Assembly: GCA_024401945.1 (NCBI GenBank)
Contig: JAKSKC010000008.1
Span: forward strand, 1-25,774
Reading direction: 5' to 3'
From: Bacteroidales bacterium
Lineage (GTDB): Bacteria; Bacteroidota; Bacteroidia; Bacteroidales; UBA932
Length of the DNA: 25,774 bases
Under the pieces are notes generated by a model. That model did not search any database, was not told the DNA's origin, and saw nothing but the letters and a program-made list of their open reading frames with translations. This document shows positions 15,925 through 22,463 of this stretch, piece after piece. Numbering within the stretch: position 1 is the first letter of the stretch; every line of letters starts with the position of its first letter. Position numbers and translations under genes: made by a program.

Positions 15925-17002
15925 CAAATTCGTGCTTTTCCCGTATTATGCGGTGCTGAAATTGAGAAATGCCTATTTCGAGAGGCGCGCGGACAAGTGT
16001 TACAGGGCTCCTGTCCCTGTCATCTGCGTAGGCAATGTGACAGTGGGGGGTACCGGAAAAACCCCACATACGGAGTTGCTCCTGAGGCTTCTTTCCGGGT
16101 CGGAGGAATGGTCAGGAAAACGTCTTGCAGTCCTGTCAAGGGGATACAGGCGCAGGAGCAGCGGCTACCTCGAACTTCCGTTGGACGCCGATGCCCTGAA
16201 GTACGGTGATGAACCTGTACAGATAAAGAGGAAATTCCCGGATGTCAAGGTCGCCGTATGCAAGGACAGGAAGGAAGGGTGCGAACGTCTGTGTTCGGGC
16301 GACAGCCCCGCGGACCTCATAATCCTTGATGATGCATTCCAGTACAGGGAACTGAAAGCCGATGTGACGATGGTGCTGGTGGATTATTCGCGTCCGGTCT
16401 TCAATGACGAACTGCTCCCTGTCGGGACTCTGAGAGACATACCGGAACGGATTTACAGTGCCGGCACAGTCATAGTCACAAAGTGTCCTAACGTGCTTTA
16501 TGACGAGGAAAAGACCGGATATGCGGAAACCCTGGGATACCGCAGTTTCAATCCGGAAACCTCCGAGGCCGTGACTCCGGACGGAAGGAGGCAGGGCCTG
16601 TATTTCACGTCGGTGAACTACGGGGAGCTGACCCCTCTCTTCCGGAATACCGACCAGCGCTTCGTTTATTCGGGCAGCCAGATCCTGTTCAGCGGCATAG
16701 CAAGGGACGGGTCACTGCACGGTTATCTGTGCGAGAAATACAAAATAGTCCGGAAACTCTCGTTCCCGGACCATCATTTCTATACCAAAAAGGATATCGG
16801 CGCGCTTCTTTCCTGCGTCAGGAGCCATCCTGTGGCAGGCCTTGTCACCACTGAAAAGGATGCGTGCAGGATCCTGGCCTGTGAAGGAATCCCGGATGTG
16901 CTTTCGTCAAGGATGTTCTACATCCCGATAGAAAGCGGATTCGGGACCCGCGAAGAGAAGGACAGGTTCCTTGCCGCGCTGTCGGAGTCCCTTAAACGGT
17001 AA
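15917..17002 (+). CDS. lpxK: Tetraacyldisaccharide 4'-kinase
   Basis: LpxK phosphorylates the 4' position of the lipid A disaccharide at the inner membrane, a late step of lipid A synthesis. The protein has 361 aa. It begins with a hydrophobic membrane-associating segment (MLSKFVLFPYYAVLKLRNAY), followed by the P-loop GNVTVGGTGKTP (residues 39-50). LSRGYRRRSSGY, the DDAFQYREL motif (usually DD[AG]FQHR; here Tyr replaces His) and FPDHHFYTKKDI follow. The ATG at 15917 lies inside the end of dusB (8-base overlap). An earlier start at 15878 would overlap dusB by 47 bases and is not preferred. The gene ends the operon and its last 11 bases overlap frr on the other strand. It shows that the organism makes lipid A. 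Confidence 0.95.
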   Translation: MLSKFVLFPYYAVLKLRNAYFERRADKCYRAPVPVICVGNVTVGGTGKTPHTELLLRLLSGSEEWSGKRLAVLSRGYRRRSSGYLELPLDADALKYGDEPVQIKRKFPDVKVAVCKDRKEGCERLCSGDSPADLIILDDAFQYRELKADVTMVLVDYSRPVFNDELLPVGTLRDIPERIYSAGTVIVTKCPNVLYDEEKTGYAETLGYRSFNPETSEAVTPDGRRQGLYFTSVNYGELTPLFRNTDQRFVYSGSQILFSGIARDGSLHGYLCEKYKIVRKLSFPDHHFYTKKDIGALLSCVRSHPVAGLVTTEKDACRILACEGIPDVLSSRMFYIPIESGFGTREEKDRFLAALSESLKR

Positions 17003-17561
17003 GGATCTCCTTTTCCTTTGCGGCTACGACCTCGTCGATTTTCTTGACGTTCCTGTCCGTGATCTTCTGAACCTCGGCCTCCGCCTCCTTTTCCGTATCC
17101 TCGGAGAGTCCCTCGTTCTTCTGGGCCTTCTTCAGTGTGTCCACTGCATCCCTCCTGCTGTTGCGGATGACTATCTTTGCGTTCTCACCGGCAACCTTCG
17201 CCTTCTTGATGAGGTCGCGTCTGCGCTCCTCCGTGAGGGCTGGCACCACGCAGCGGATAAGTTCTCCGTTATTCTGGGGTGTGAAGCCGAGATTTGCGTC
17301 CATAATGGCCTTCTCGATAGGGCCTATCATGGATTTCTCCCAAGGCTGGATGGCAAGTGTCTTCGCATCGGGAGTAGTGATGGATGAAACCTGCTGGATA
17401 GGTGTAGGGGTGCCGTAATAATCGACGTTGACCCCGTTGAATATTGCAGGATTGGCTTTACCCACCCTGTAATTCTTGAGATCTTCTTCCAGGAATTTGA
17501 CGGCTGCCTGCATCTTGCTGTCGGCTCCGTTCACGATTTCTTTTGCTCTATCGGTCAACAT
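16992..17561 (-). CDS. frr: Ribosome recycling factor
   Basis: Frr splits post-termination ribosomes together with EF-G. It has 189 aa, normal length. The sequence has the family's features: KNYRVGKANPAIFNGVNVDYYG, then TPIQQVSSI, IQPWEKSMI, LTEERRRDLIKKAK and the C-terminal helix with DEVVAAKEKEIL. The frame is open 17 codons upstream of the chosen ATG at 17561, but those residues are unlike the family. The gene lies 28 bases downstream of pyrH, the common pyrH-frr pair. Its 3' end overlaps lpxK by 11 bases on the opposite strand, and no terminator is visible. Confidence 0.97.
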   Translation of the reverse strand: MLTDRAKEIVNGADSKMQAAVKFLEEDLKNYRVGKANPAIFNGVNVDYYGTPTPIQQVSSITTPDAKTLAIQPWEKSMIGPIEKAIMDANLGFTPQNNGELIRCVVPALTEERRRDLIKKAKVAGENAKIVIRNSRRDAVDTLKKAQKNEGLSEDTEKEAEAEVQKITDRNVKKIDEVVAAKEKEILTV

Positions 17562-17589
17562 AATGTCTGATATTTGTTTCTGGTTTTTG

Positions 17590-18294
17590 TCAAGCGTGCA
17601 CGAGTGTTCCAACCTTTTCTCCGCCGAGAATCCCGAGGAGTGCTCCCGGGGCGTTTATGTCGAACACCACCAGAGGCAGCGGACCCTGTTCGCAGAGGGC
17701 GTAGGCGGTCTGGTCGAGAACCTTCAGGTGCTTTGACATGGCTTCGGTGAAACTGAGTTCGTCGTATTTGACGGCCGAAGGGTCCTTCTCAGGGTCAGCA
17801 GTGTAGACCCCGTCCACACGTGTTCCCTTGAGCAGGGCGTCAGCGCCTATCTCAAGTGCCCTGAGCGCCGCGCCGGCATCAGTGGTGAAGAAAGGATTGC
17901 CTGTACCTCCCGAGATAAGGGCCACCCCTCCTTCCTCAAGCAGTTTCACGGCCTTTTCCCTTGTGTAGAACCCGGCAATCGGGCTCATCTGGGTTGCAGT
18001 GAACACTTCCGCCTCGATGCCTTCTCCCTTGAGGGCTCCGGCCAGGGCGAGCGAGTTGATGACTGTGGCGAGCATCCCCATACGGTCTCCCGTGACGCGG
18101 TCATATCCCTTGCCCACTCCCTGGAGACCCCTGAATATGTTGCCTCCGCCGTTTACTACGGCAACCTGGTAACCTGCCCTGACCGCAGTTGCGATCTCCT
18201 TTGCGAATTTGATCAGACTGGCCTCGTCCAGCCCTTTTCCGGAAGGGCCCCCGAGGCTCTCTCCGCTCAGTTTCAACAGAACTCTCTTGTACAT
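17590..18294 (-). CDS. pyrH: UMP kinase
   Basis: This cytoplasmic amino-acid-kinase-fold enzyme converts UMP to UDP. It has 234 aa. Motifs are YKRVLLKLSGESL at the start, VVNGGGNIFRG, DRMGMLATVINSLAL and GGTGNPFFTTDAGAALRA. The aspartate-rich segment DGVYTADPEKDP follows further on. The ATG at 18294 is preferred over one 8 codons upstream because it begins MYKRVLLKLSGE as in relatives. A strong promoter (-33 TTG, 20 bases, TACTTTTG) lies just upstream, so pyrH-frr is a two-gene transcript. The divergent neighbour is sdhC, with a palindrome between the two. Confidence 0.97.
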   Translation of the reverse strand: MYKRVLLKLSGESLGGPSGKGLDEASLIKFAKEIATAVRAGYQVAVVNGGGNIFRGLQGVGKGYDRVTGDRMGMLATVINSLALAGALKGEGIEAEVFTATQMSPIAGFYTREKAVKLLEEGGVALISGGTGNPFFTTDAGAALRALEIGADALLKGTRVDGVYTADPEKDPSAVKYDELSFTEAMSKHLKVLDQTAYALCEQGPLPLVVFDINAPGALLGILGGEKVGTLVHA

Positions 18295-18315
18295 TGGATT
18301 TGCTTTTGTGGAAAA

Positions 18316-18346
18316 CAAAAGTATTTGAAAATTTTCAAACTTGCAA
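18316..18346 (-). promoter_or_regulatory. Promoter of pyrH-frr (TTG-N20-TACTTTTG)
   Basis: Minus strand: TTG at 18346-18344, a 20-base spacer, then TACTTTTG at 18323-18316, an exact -7 box. The spacing fits the Bacteroidota -33/-7 rule. The spacer contains the 16-bp palindrome at 18324-18339. Leader to the ATG at 18294 is about 15 nt. Confidence 0.7.
18324..18339. repeat. Perfect 16-bp palindrome between pyrH and sdhC
   Basis: TTTGAAAATTTTCAAA is a perfect dyad centred at 18331/18332. It fills most of the pyrH promoter spacer and covers the expected -33 region of the sdhC promoter. That placement suits a repressor or other regulator acting on both genes. An AT-rich palindrome of this length can also arise by chance. 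Confidence 0.5.
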
Positions 18347-18355
18347 TATTCGGTT

Positions 18356-18363
18356 TATATTTG
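18356..18363 (+). promoter_or_regulatory. -7 promoter box (TATATTTG) of sdhC
   Basis: TATATTTGC matches TAnnTTTG exactly, 31 bases before the ATG at 18395. The -33 region (about 18332-18335) reads TTTT inside the palindrome rather than a clean TTTG. Confidence 0.65.
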
Positions 18364-18394
18364 CGTACTCAAACGGAATCAAAAAACAATCGAT

Positions 18395-19084
18395 ATGTTC
18401 ATTTTCAATTCATCAATCGGAAAGAAGTTCATTCAGGCCGTCAGCGGTGCATTCCTCATCCTTTTCCTGGGTCTTCACGTGACAATAAATTTCTTCTCTG
18501 TCATTGATTCGTTCACAGGGAAATTCGGTGCGGCGGACGGACTTTTCCAGAAGGGCTGCGATTTCATGGCATTGCCTGTAGTTACAGTAATGGTTCCGAT
18601 TCTTGCTCTCGGATTTTTCGTTCATATCCTTTACGGATGCTGGCTTACCTACCGCAACATCAAGGCACGCGGCGGTGTCAACCGTTACGAGGTCTCCAAC
18701 AGGGGTGCATCCGATTCCTGGTCAGCCCGCAACATGTTCGTTCTCGGAATCGTGATCATCGGCCTTCTCGGGTACCATCTCACTCATTTCTGGGCCAACA
18801 TGCAGCTCCAGATGTTCATCGGAGGCGAGGAAATCAACCCTTATCTTCTCCTTACGACAACCTTCGGCAAGTGGTGGGTGCTCATCCTGTACATCGCCTG
18901 GTTCGCGGCTCTCTGGTTCCATCTCACACACGGTTTCTGGAGCATGTTCCAGACAGTCGGCTGGGACGGACAGACCTGGTTCAAGAGAATCAAGGTGATC
19001 GGTATCATCATCACCACCATCCTCTGCCTCGCTTTCGTAGTGGTTGCAGTCAGCGGATACGTGCAGGCGAACTGCCTTGTTTAG
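18395..19084 (+). CDS. sdhC: Succinate dehydrogenase/fumarate reductase cytochrome b subunit (b558 type)
   Basis: This 229-aa integral membrane protein anchors succinate dehydrogenase or fumarate reductase and passes electrons between menaquinone and the catalytic subunits. Five hydrophobic helices are visible, at about 12-35, 57-84, 112-135, 155-178 and 198-222. Histidines suited to two b hemes lie in or near them: His28 (GLHVTINFF), His77 (FFVHILYG), His128/131 (GYHLTHFW) and His176/179 (WFHLTHGFW). This is the single-subunit, di-heme form seen in Bacteroidota. The ATG at 18395 follows a good promoter; an extension to 18341 would precede the promoter box. The flavoprotein and iron-sulfur subunit genes that normally follow are not here. 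A secreted protein gene starts 2 bases after the stop instead. Confidence 0.93.
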   Translation: MFIFNSSIGKKFIQAVSGAFLILFLGLHVTINFFSVIDSFTGKFGAADGLFQKGCDFMALPVVTVMVPILALGFFVHILYGCWLTYRNIKARGGVNRYEVSNRGASDSWSARNMFVLGIVIIGLLGYHLTHFWANMQLQMFIGGEEINPYLLLTTTFGKWWVLILYIAWFAALWFHLTHGFWSMFQTVGWDGQTWFKRIKVIGIIITTILCLAFVVVAVSGYVQANCLV

Positions 19085-19086
19085 GA

Positions 19087-20064
19087 GTGATACGCAGAAT
19101 ATTCATATCAGCAGTGATGGCGCTCAGTACTCTGGGCGCCTTTGCTTTCGTCCCTGACAGCGTTGCGGTGCGCTCACAGCAGATGCACGTGCAGGGGATA
19201 GCGGTGGACACGCTGCGTTCAAGGATGTATTTCTCGTTCACGGACAGATTCATCGCAACCGATTACGAAGGCAACTTGCTCGGGTCCATAGACAGAATCG
19301 AAGGACACCTCGGAGCAATGACCCTCGGCCCGGACGGCAGGGTGTACGCTTCGCTTGAATGCAAGGATGACGAGATAGGGAGGGGGATAGCGCGCCGCCA
19401 CGGAACGGAGGTGACCTCGGAATCCTCTTTCTACATTGCGGTCATAGACCCTGAGACAATGAAGCTGGAGACCCACAGGGTGAAGGAAGCCTGCGAGGAC
19501 TACAGCGCCCCCGGTCACAGGTTCGGATGTTCCGGGATAGACGGGGTGACCTTCGCCCCGAAGCCGGGCTCGAAATCGGGAAGGAAGTATCTGTACATAG
19601 CTTACGGGGTGTATTCCGACACCACCAGGACTGATAACGACAACCAGGTGCTCCTGCGTTACGATCCGTCCTCCTGGAGATGCAGGGACAGATATTTCAT
19701 TTTTACGGGCAATACCGCCTATGGAGTGCAGAACATGGCCTGGGATGCCTCCACGGGAAATCTTTTCCTGGCCGTTTACAACGGACGCAAGAGCAGGTTC
19801 CCGAACTATTCGCTCTTCGAGGTGGATATGTCCTCGCTCCCTGTCCGTTCCGATGTGGCCGGCACGGGAATCAGGGGGAAGAATCTGAAGGTCCTTTCCG
19901 GCTGGCACTTCAAATGGGGCTCCACCGGACTGTGTCCTCTCGGTGACGGGAGATGGTATTTCTCGGAGAATTCGCGCAATGCCGCCACAGGGTTGCAGGA
20001 CTGCGTCGCCAGGCTCTATCTGTCAGACCCTGCGGGCCAGATTCCGTTTGTACCGAAGAGGTAA
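19087..20064 (+). CDS. Secreted beta-propeller-like protein of unknown function
   Basis: This 325-aa product has a GTG start at 19087 that gives a signal peptide ([M]IRRIFISAVMALSTLGAFA). An ATG at 19117 would remove its basic end. The mature part looks like a beta-propeller: repeated short blocks of the type MHVQGIAVDTLRSRMYFSF, LGAMTLGPDGRVYASLE, IDGVTFAPKPG, VQNMAWDASTGNLFLAVYN and GSTGLCPLGDGRWYFSEN. These resemble SMP-30/NHL-like or surface-binding propellers, but no catalytic set is recognised. The start lies 2 bases after sdhC, so the two are probably co-transcribed although no functional link is known. The last 49 bases overlap the convergent glycerol-1-phosphate dehydrogenase gene, the longest overlap in the window. 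Confidence 0.82.
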   Translation: MIRRIFISAVMALSTLGAFAFVPDSVAVRSQQMHVQGIAVDTLRSRMYFSFTDRFIATDYEGNLLGSIDRIEGHLGAMTLGPDGRVYASLECKDDEIGRGIARRHGTEVTSESSFYIAVIDPETMKLETHRVKEACEDYSAPGHRFGCSGIDGVTFAPKPGSKSGRKYLYIAYGVYSDTTRTDNDNQVLLRYDPSSWRCRDRYFIFTGNTAYGVQNMAWDASTGNLFLAVYNGRKSRFPNYSLFEVDMSSLPVRSDVAGTGIRGKNLKVLSGWHFKWGSTGLCPLGDGRWYFSENSRNAATGLQDCVARLYLSDPAGQIPFVPKR

Positions 20065-21332
20065 TCCTCCACTTCGTCCATAAGCGAGCAGCGCAGGATC
20101 ACATCCGCGCAGCTGAAGCGTGAACGCATATACGGGATGGCCCTGAAGGTGTCCCTGAACCTTGCCCTGCTGATACCGATCTGCTCCGGTTCGTATGGCG
20201 CGTGAACCCTCATCAGGCAGTTCCTGACCTCGTCGAAAGGCATTATCTGGGCCTGTATCCGTCCTTTGAGGACGTTCCAATCCCTTTTCAGAGTCTCAAG
20301 CTGGGTCTCCAGTTCCTCCCTTCCGGAATATTTGGCCCTGCTTTCCGAGACAGCCCTCCTCAGGTGCACCGGACGTCCCGGTAGCAGGGATTCGATCATC
20401 TGGCACTGCTTCTCGAAGGACGGCCATTTCTCCGCCAGCTTCCCGCTGTCGATTGACTCTATGCCGTATTTGAGCAGGAATTCCAGCATTGCGGTCGAGG
20501 CGAGGGTCCCGATTCCCACCTTGAATCCGTGTGAGACGTGTCTGCCGTTGATACAGAGCCCGTCCATATCCCAGAAGTGACTGAACTGGTGCTCTATGCC
20601 CGAGGCCGGTCTGCTCGATTTTATCTCCTGCATGGCGAATCCGCTCATTATAAGTCCTCTGGCGAGTTTTTCAGTGGCCGCCACATCTCCGTTGAATGCT
20701 GCGTCAGGATTGCTCAGCGAATCCCTCAGCGGATCCTGGACAAGCGCCCAGGCCTTGTTGTCTATGCCGTCGTATCCCAGCGCATCGGCGAGTATCCAGT
20801 CGGCTCCCGCCGGGATCTTTGCTATGAGGTCCGCATAGCCGGATGCCACCAGTTCCCTGGGTGCCGCCGCGGCCACTGCAGGGTCGAGGATTATCGCCGC
20901 CGGGGCAGGGCAGTCGAAGGTCTGCTTGATGCCCTCGAAGGTGATGGAGGCCCCGTAGGAGGTGTATCCGTCCATTGATGCGGCAGTGCCTACTGCCATA
21001 TATGGTCTCCCGAGATGGTGGGATGAGAGCTTGCACAGGTCGTTTATGACTCCCGAGCCCACCGCCACGGCGATACTGTCCGTGCGTGAGAGGAACTCCT
21101 CGAGCCGGGTGAGGAAGGACCATTCCGCGTAGAGGTCCCCGTCAGTGAAGATGAAGGTCTCGGCGCACTGCACCCCTCCTTCTTCCAGAACTTTGAGTGT
21201 CTCCCGCCCGGCAGCCTCCAGGGTGTTGCTGTCCGCCACTACCGTCGCGCTCCTGCCGGGGAAGAGCTGTTTGAAAACATCAGCGGTCTTCAGGATGGCT
21301 CCGAGGCCTATTTCGCATACTTTTGTGTCCAT
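20016..21332 (-). CDS. sn-glycerol-1-phosphate dehydrogenase (AraM/EgsA family)
   Basis: This 438-aa NAD(P)-dependent enzyme would convert dihydroxyacetone phosphate to sn-glycerol-1-phosphate, the backbone of archaeal lipids and of some bacterial prenyl-glycerol lipids. The nucleotide site is AVGSGVINDLCKLSSH. The family motif GTAASMDGYTSYGASI and the metal ligands Asp168 (GYADLIAK), His248 (SGIEHQFSHFWDMDG) and His268 (HVSHGFKVGIG) are all present. These fit AraM/EgsA better than plain glycerol dehydrogenase. The protein is longer than B. subtilis AraM (about 394 aa), with a helical C-terminal extension of roughly 40 residues. It is monocistronic, divergent from rplM, and overlaps the propeller gene by 49 bases at its 3' end. 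No prenyltransferase gene (PcrB/GGGPS) is in the window, so the lipid role is inferred. Confidence 0.9.
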   Translation of the reverse strand: MDTKVCEIGLGAILKTADVFKQLFPGRSATVVADSNTLEAAGRETLKVLEEGGVQCAETFIFTDGDLYAEWSFLTRLEEFLSRTDSIAVAVGSGVINDLCKLSSHHLGRPYMAVGTAASMDGYTSYGASITFEGIKQTFDCPAPAAIILDPAVAAAAPRELVASGYADLIAKIPAGADWILADALGYDGIDNKAWALVQDPLRDSLSNPDAAFNGDVAATEKLARGLIMSGFAMQEIKSSRPASGIEHQFSHFWDMDGLCINGRHVSHGFKVGIGTLASTAMLEFLLKYGIESIDSGKLAEKWPSFEKQCQMIESLLPGRPVHLRRAVSESRAKYSGREELETQLETLKRDWNVLKGRIQAQIMPFDEVRNCLMRVHAPYEPEQIGISRARFRDTFRAIPYMRSRFSCADVILRCSLMDEVEDYLFGTNGIWPAGSDR

Positions 21333-21351
21333 AATACAATGTTAGAGGTTG

Positions 21352-21359
21352 CAAACTTA
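21352..21359 (-). promoter_or_regulatory. -7 promoter box (TAAGTTTG) of the G1P dehydrogenase gene
   Basis: The minus strand reads TAAGTTTGC, an exact TAnnTTTG match, 19 bases upstream of the ATG at 21332. Upstream on the same strand a TTTT lies about 18 bases away, a poor -33. The rplM promoter overlaps it on the other strand. Confidence 0.55.
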
Positions 21360-21365
21360 ATAAAT

Positions 21366-21396
21366 TTTGCCGAACCGAAAATAATTTGTACCTTTG
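21366..21396 (+). promoter_or_regulatory. Promoter of rplM-rpsI(-rpsB-tsf) (TTTG-N19-TACCTTTG)
   Basis: TTTG at 21366-21369, a 19-base spacer, then TACCTTTG at 21389-21396. Both boxes match the Bacteroidota consensus, the best promoter in the window, as expected for ribosomal protein genes. Transcription should start near 21403, giving a leader of about 50 nt before the GTG at 21454. Confidence 0.75.
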
Positions 21397-21453
21397 CGAC
21401 CCCTATAATGTGTAGGAATCGCAATTATTATTAACTATTTAACAATCAAGACA

Positions 21454-21906
21454 GTGAACACACAAAGCTACAAAACTGTTTCGCTTAACAAAGCGACTGT
21501 AGACAAGCAGTGGGTGGTTCTCGATGCGACAGATCTCGCACTCGGACGTCTTGCATCCCGCGTTGCCCTTGTCCTCCGTGGCAAGACAAAGGCCGGCTTC
21601 ACCCCTAACGTTGACTGTGGTGACAACGTCATCATCATCAATGCGGAGAAAGTTGACCTCAAGGGAAACAAGATGACTGACCGTGTCTACACTCGTTACA
21701 CCGGATTCCCTGGTGGACAGAGATTCACGACCCCGAAGGAGATTCTTGCAAAGAACCCTACCGAACTGATCAGGAGAGCTGTTAAGGGTATGCTCCCTAA
21801 GACACGTCTTGGTGACGATCTTCTCGGAAACCTGTTCATTTATGCAGGTCCTGAGCATCCGCACCAGGCACAGAACCCAAAAACAATCAAGTTGAACGAA
21901 ATTTAA
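21454..21906 (+). CDS. rplM: 50S ribosomal protein L13
   Basis: L13 is an early-assembly protein of the large subunit. It has 150 aa. Family motifs are WVVLDATDLALGRLASRVA, the NVDCGDNVIIINAEKVDL stretch, YTRYTGFPGGQR, and AVKGMLPKTRLGDDLLGNLF with IYAGPEHPHQAQNP. The start is GTG at 21454, which gives the N-terminus NTQSYKTVSLNKATVDKQW typical of Bacteroidales L13; no ATG fits. Codon choice is visibly different from the metabolic genes around it (more CGT/CGC arginine, less AGG), as expected for a highly expressed gene. rpsI follows after 9 bases. Confidence 0.97.
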   Translation: MNTQSYKTVSLNKATVDKQWVVLDATDLALGRLASRVALVLRGKTKAGFTPNVDCGDNVIIINAEKVDLKGNKMTDRVYTRYTGFPGGQRFTTPKEILAKNPTELIRRAVKGMLPKTRLGDDLLGNLFIYAGPEHPHQAQNPKTIKLNEI

Positions 21907-21915
21907 ACAGAGCAA

Positions 21916-22305
21916 ATGGAACAGACACACGCCCTTGGAAGACGTAAAGCAGCTGTAGCTCGCGTTTATCTCACAGCCGGAAAAGGCAACATTACGATCA
22001 ACGACCGCACCCTCGAGAACTACTTCGCAGAGGAGTCCCTCCGTTACATCGTGAACCAGCCGTTCGAAGTTACCGGAACCCTCGGACAGTTTGACGTTAA
22101 GGTAACCCTCGTAGGAGGTGGTACCAAAGGTCAGGCTGAGGCCGTAAGGCTCGGTATCGCCCGCGCACTCTGTGAGGCTGACAAGGAAGCATACCGTTCT
22201 ACACTCAAGGCAGCAGGATTCCTCACCCGCGACGCTCGCGAGGTCGAGAGGAAGAAACCTGGCCAGCCTGGTGCACGCAGACGCTTCCAGTTCAGCAAAC
22301 GTTAG
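21916..22305 (+). CDS. rpsI: 30S ribosomal protein S9
   Basis: S9 is a small-subunit protein whose C-terminal tail contacts the P-site tRNA. It has 129 aa. It starts [19 protein letters not shown] and has [12 protein letters not shown] and [20 protein letters not shown]. It ends in the basic tail [17 protein letters not shown], with the conserved final SKR. It is coupled to rplM as in nearly all bacteria. Downstream lies the 158-base structured stretch leading to rpsB. Confidence 0.98.
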   Translation: MEQTHALGRRKAAVARVYLTAGKGNITINDRTLENYFAEESLRYIVNQPFEVTGTLGQFDVKVTLVGGGTKGQAEAVRLGIARALCEADKEAYRSTLKAAGFLTRDAREVERKKPGQPGARRRFQFSKR

Positions 22306-22463
22306 TTATCGTTTATTTACGGCACAGTTCCGGTTCTTCAAACCGTTTGATGAACGGTTGCCGGACTGCGAAAAAGGCAGAAGACCTGCGAGGCAGTTAC
22401 TTCTGGCTTGAAGAAAAGAGACCTCACGGTGTGAGGACAGTTATTTAAAACAAGAAAAACAAA
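22306..22463 (+). promoter_or_regulatory. Structured leader RNA upstream of rpsB (candidate autoregulatory element)
   Basis: These 158 bases between rpsI and rpsB hold no gene and no TAnnTTTG promoter, yet they can fold into a run of hairpins. (a) AACCGTT 22341-22347 pairs with AACGGTT 22353-22359 (loop TGATG), enclosed by TCCGG 22329-22333 with CCGGA 22361-22365. (b) CTGC 22366-22369 pairs with GCAG 22377-22380. (c) AGAAG 22379-22383 pairs with CTTCT 22400-22404, with CTGC/GCAG 22386-22396 inside. (d) CCTCAC 22422-22427 pairs with GTGAGG 22431-22436. CGGTT 22331-22335 can instead pair with AACCG 22341-22345, which would break (a). No T run follows any stem, so these are not intrinsic terminators. 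A leader that S2 binds to control rpsB-tsf is known in E. coli; the same role here is inferred. Confidence 0.6.

Noticed and set aside
18637..19086. Open extension of the propeller frame through the sdhC gene
   Set aside because: Its product here is a shadow of sdhC in another frame. The signal peptide beginning at GTG 19087 marks the true start.
20016..21332. Glycerol dehydrogenase (GldA) or generic iron alcohol dehydrogenase
   Set aside because: The GTAASMDGYTSYGASI segment and spacing of the metal ligands fit the AraM/EgsA G1P dehydrogenase group better.
22422..22436. CCTCAC-GGT-GTGAGG hairpin as an intrinsic terminator of rpsI
   Set aside because: No T run follows; the downstream sequence is A-rich and leads into rpsB, so a regulatory leader fits better.
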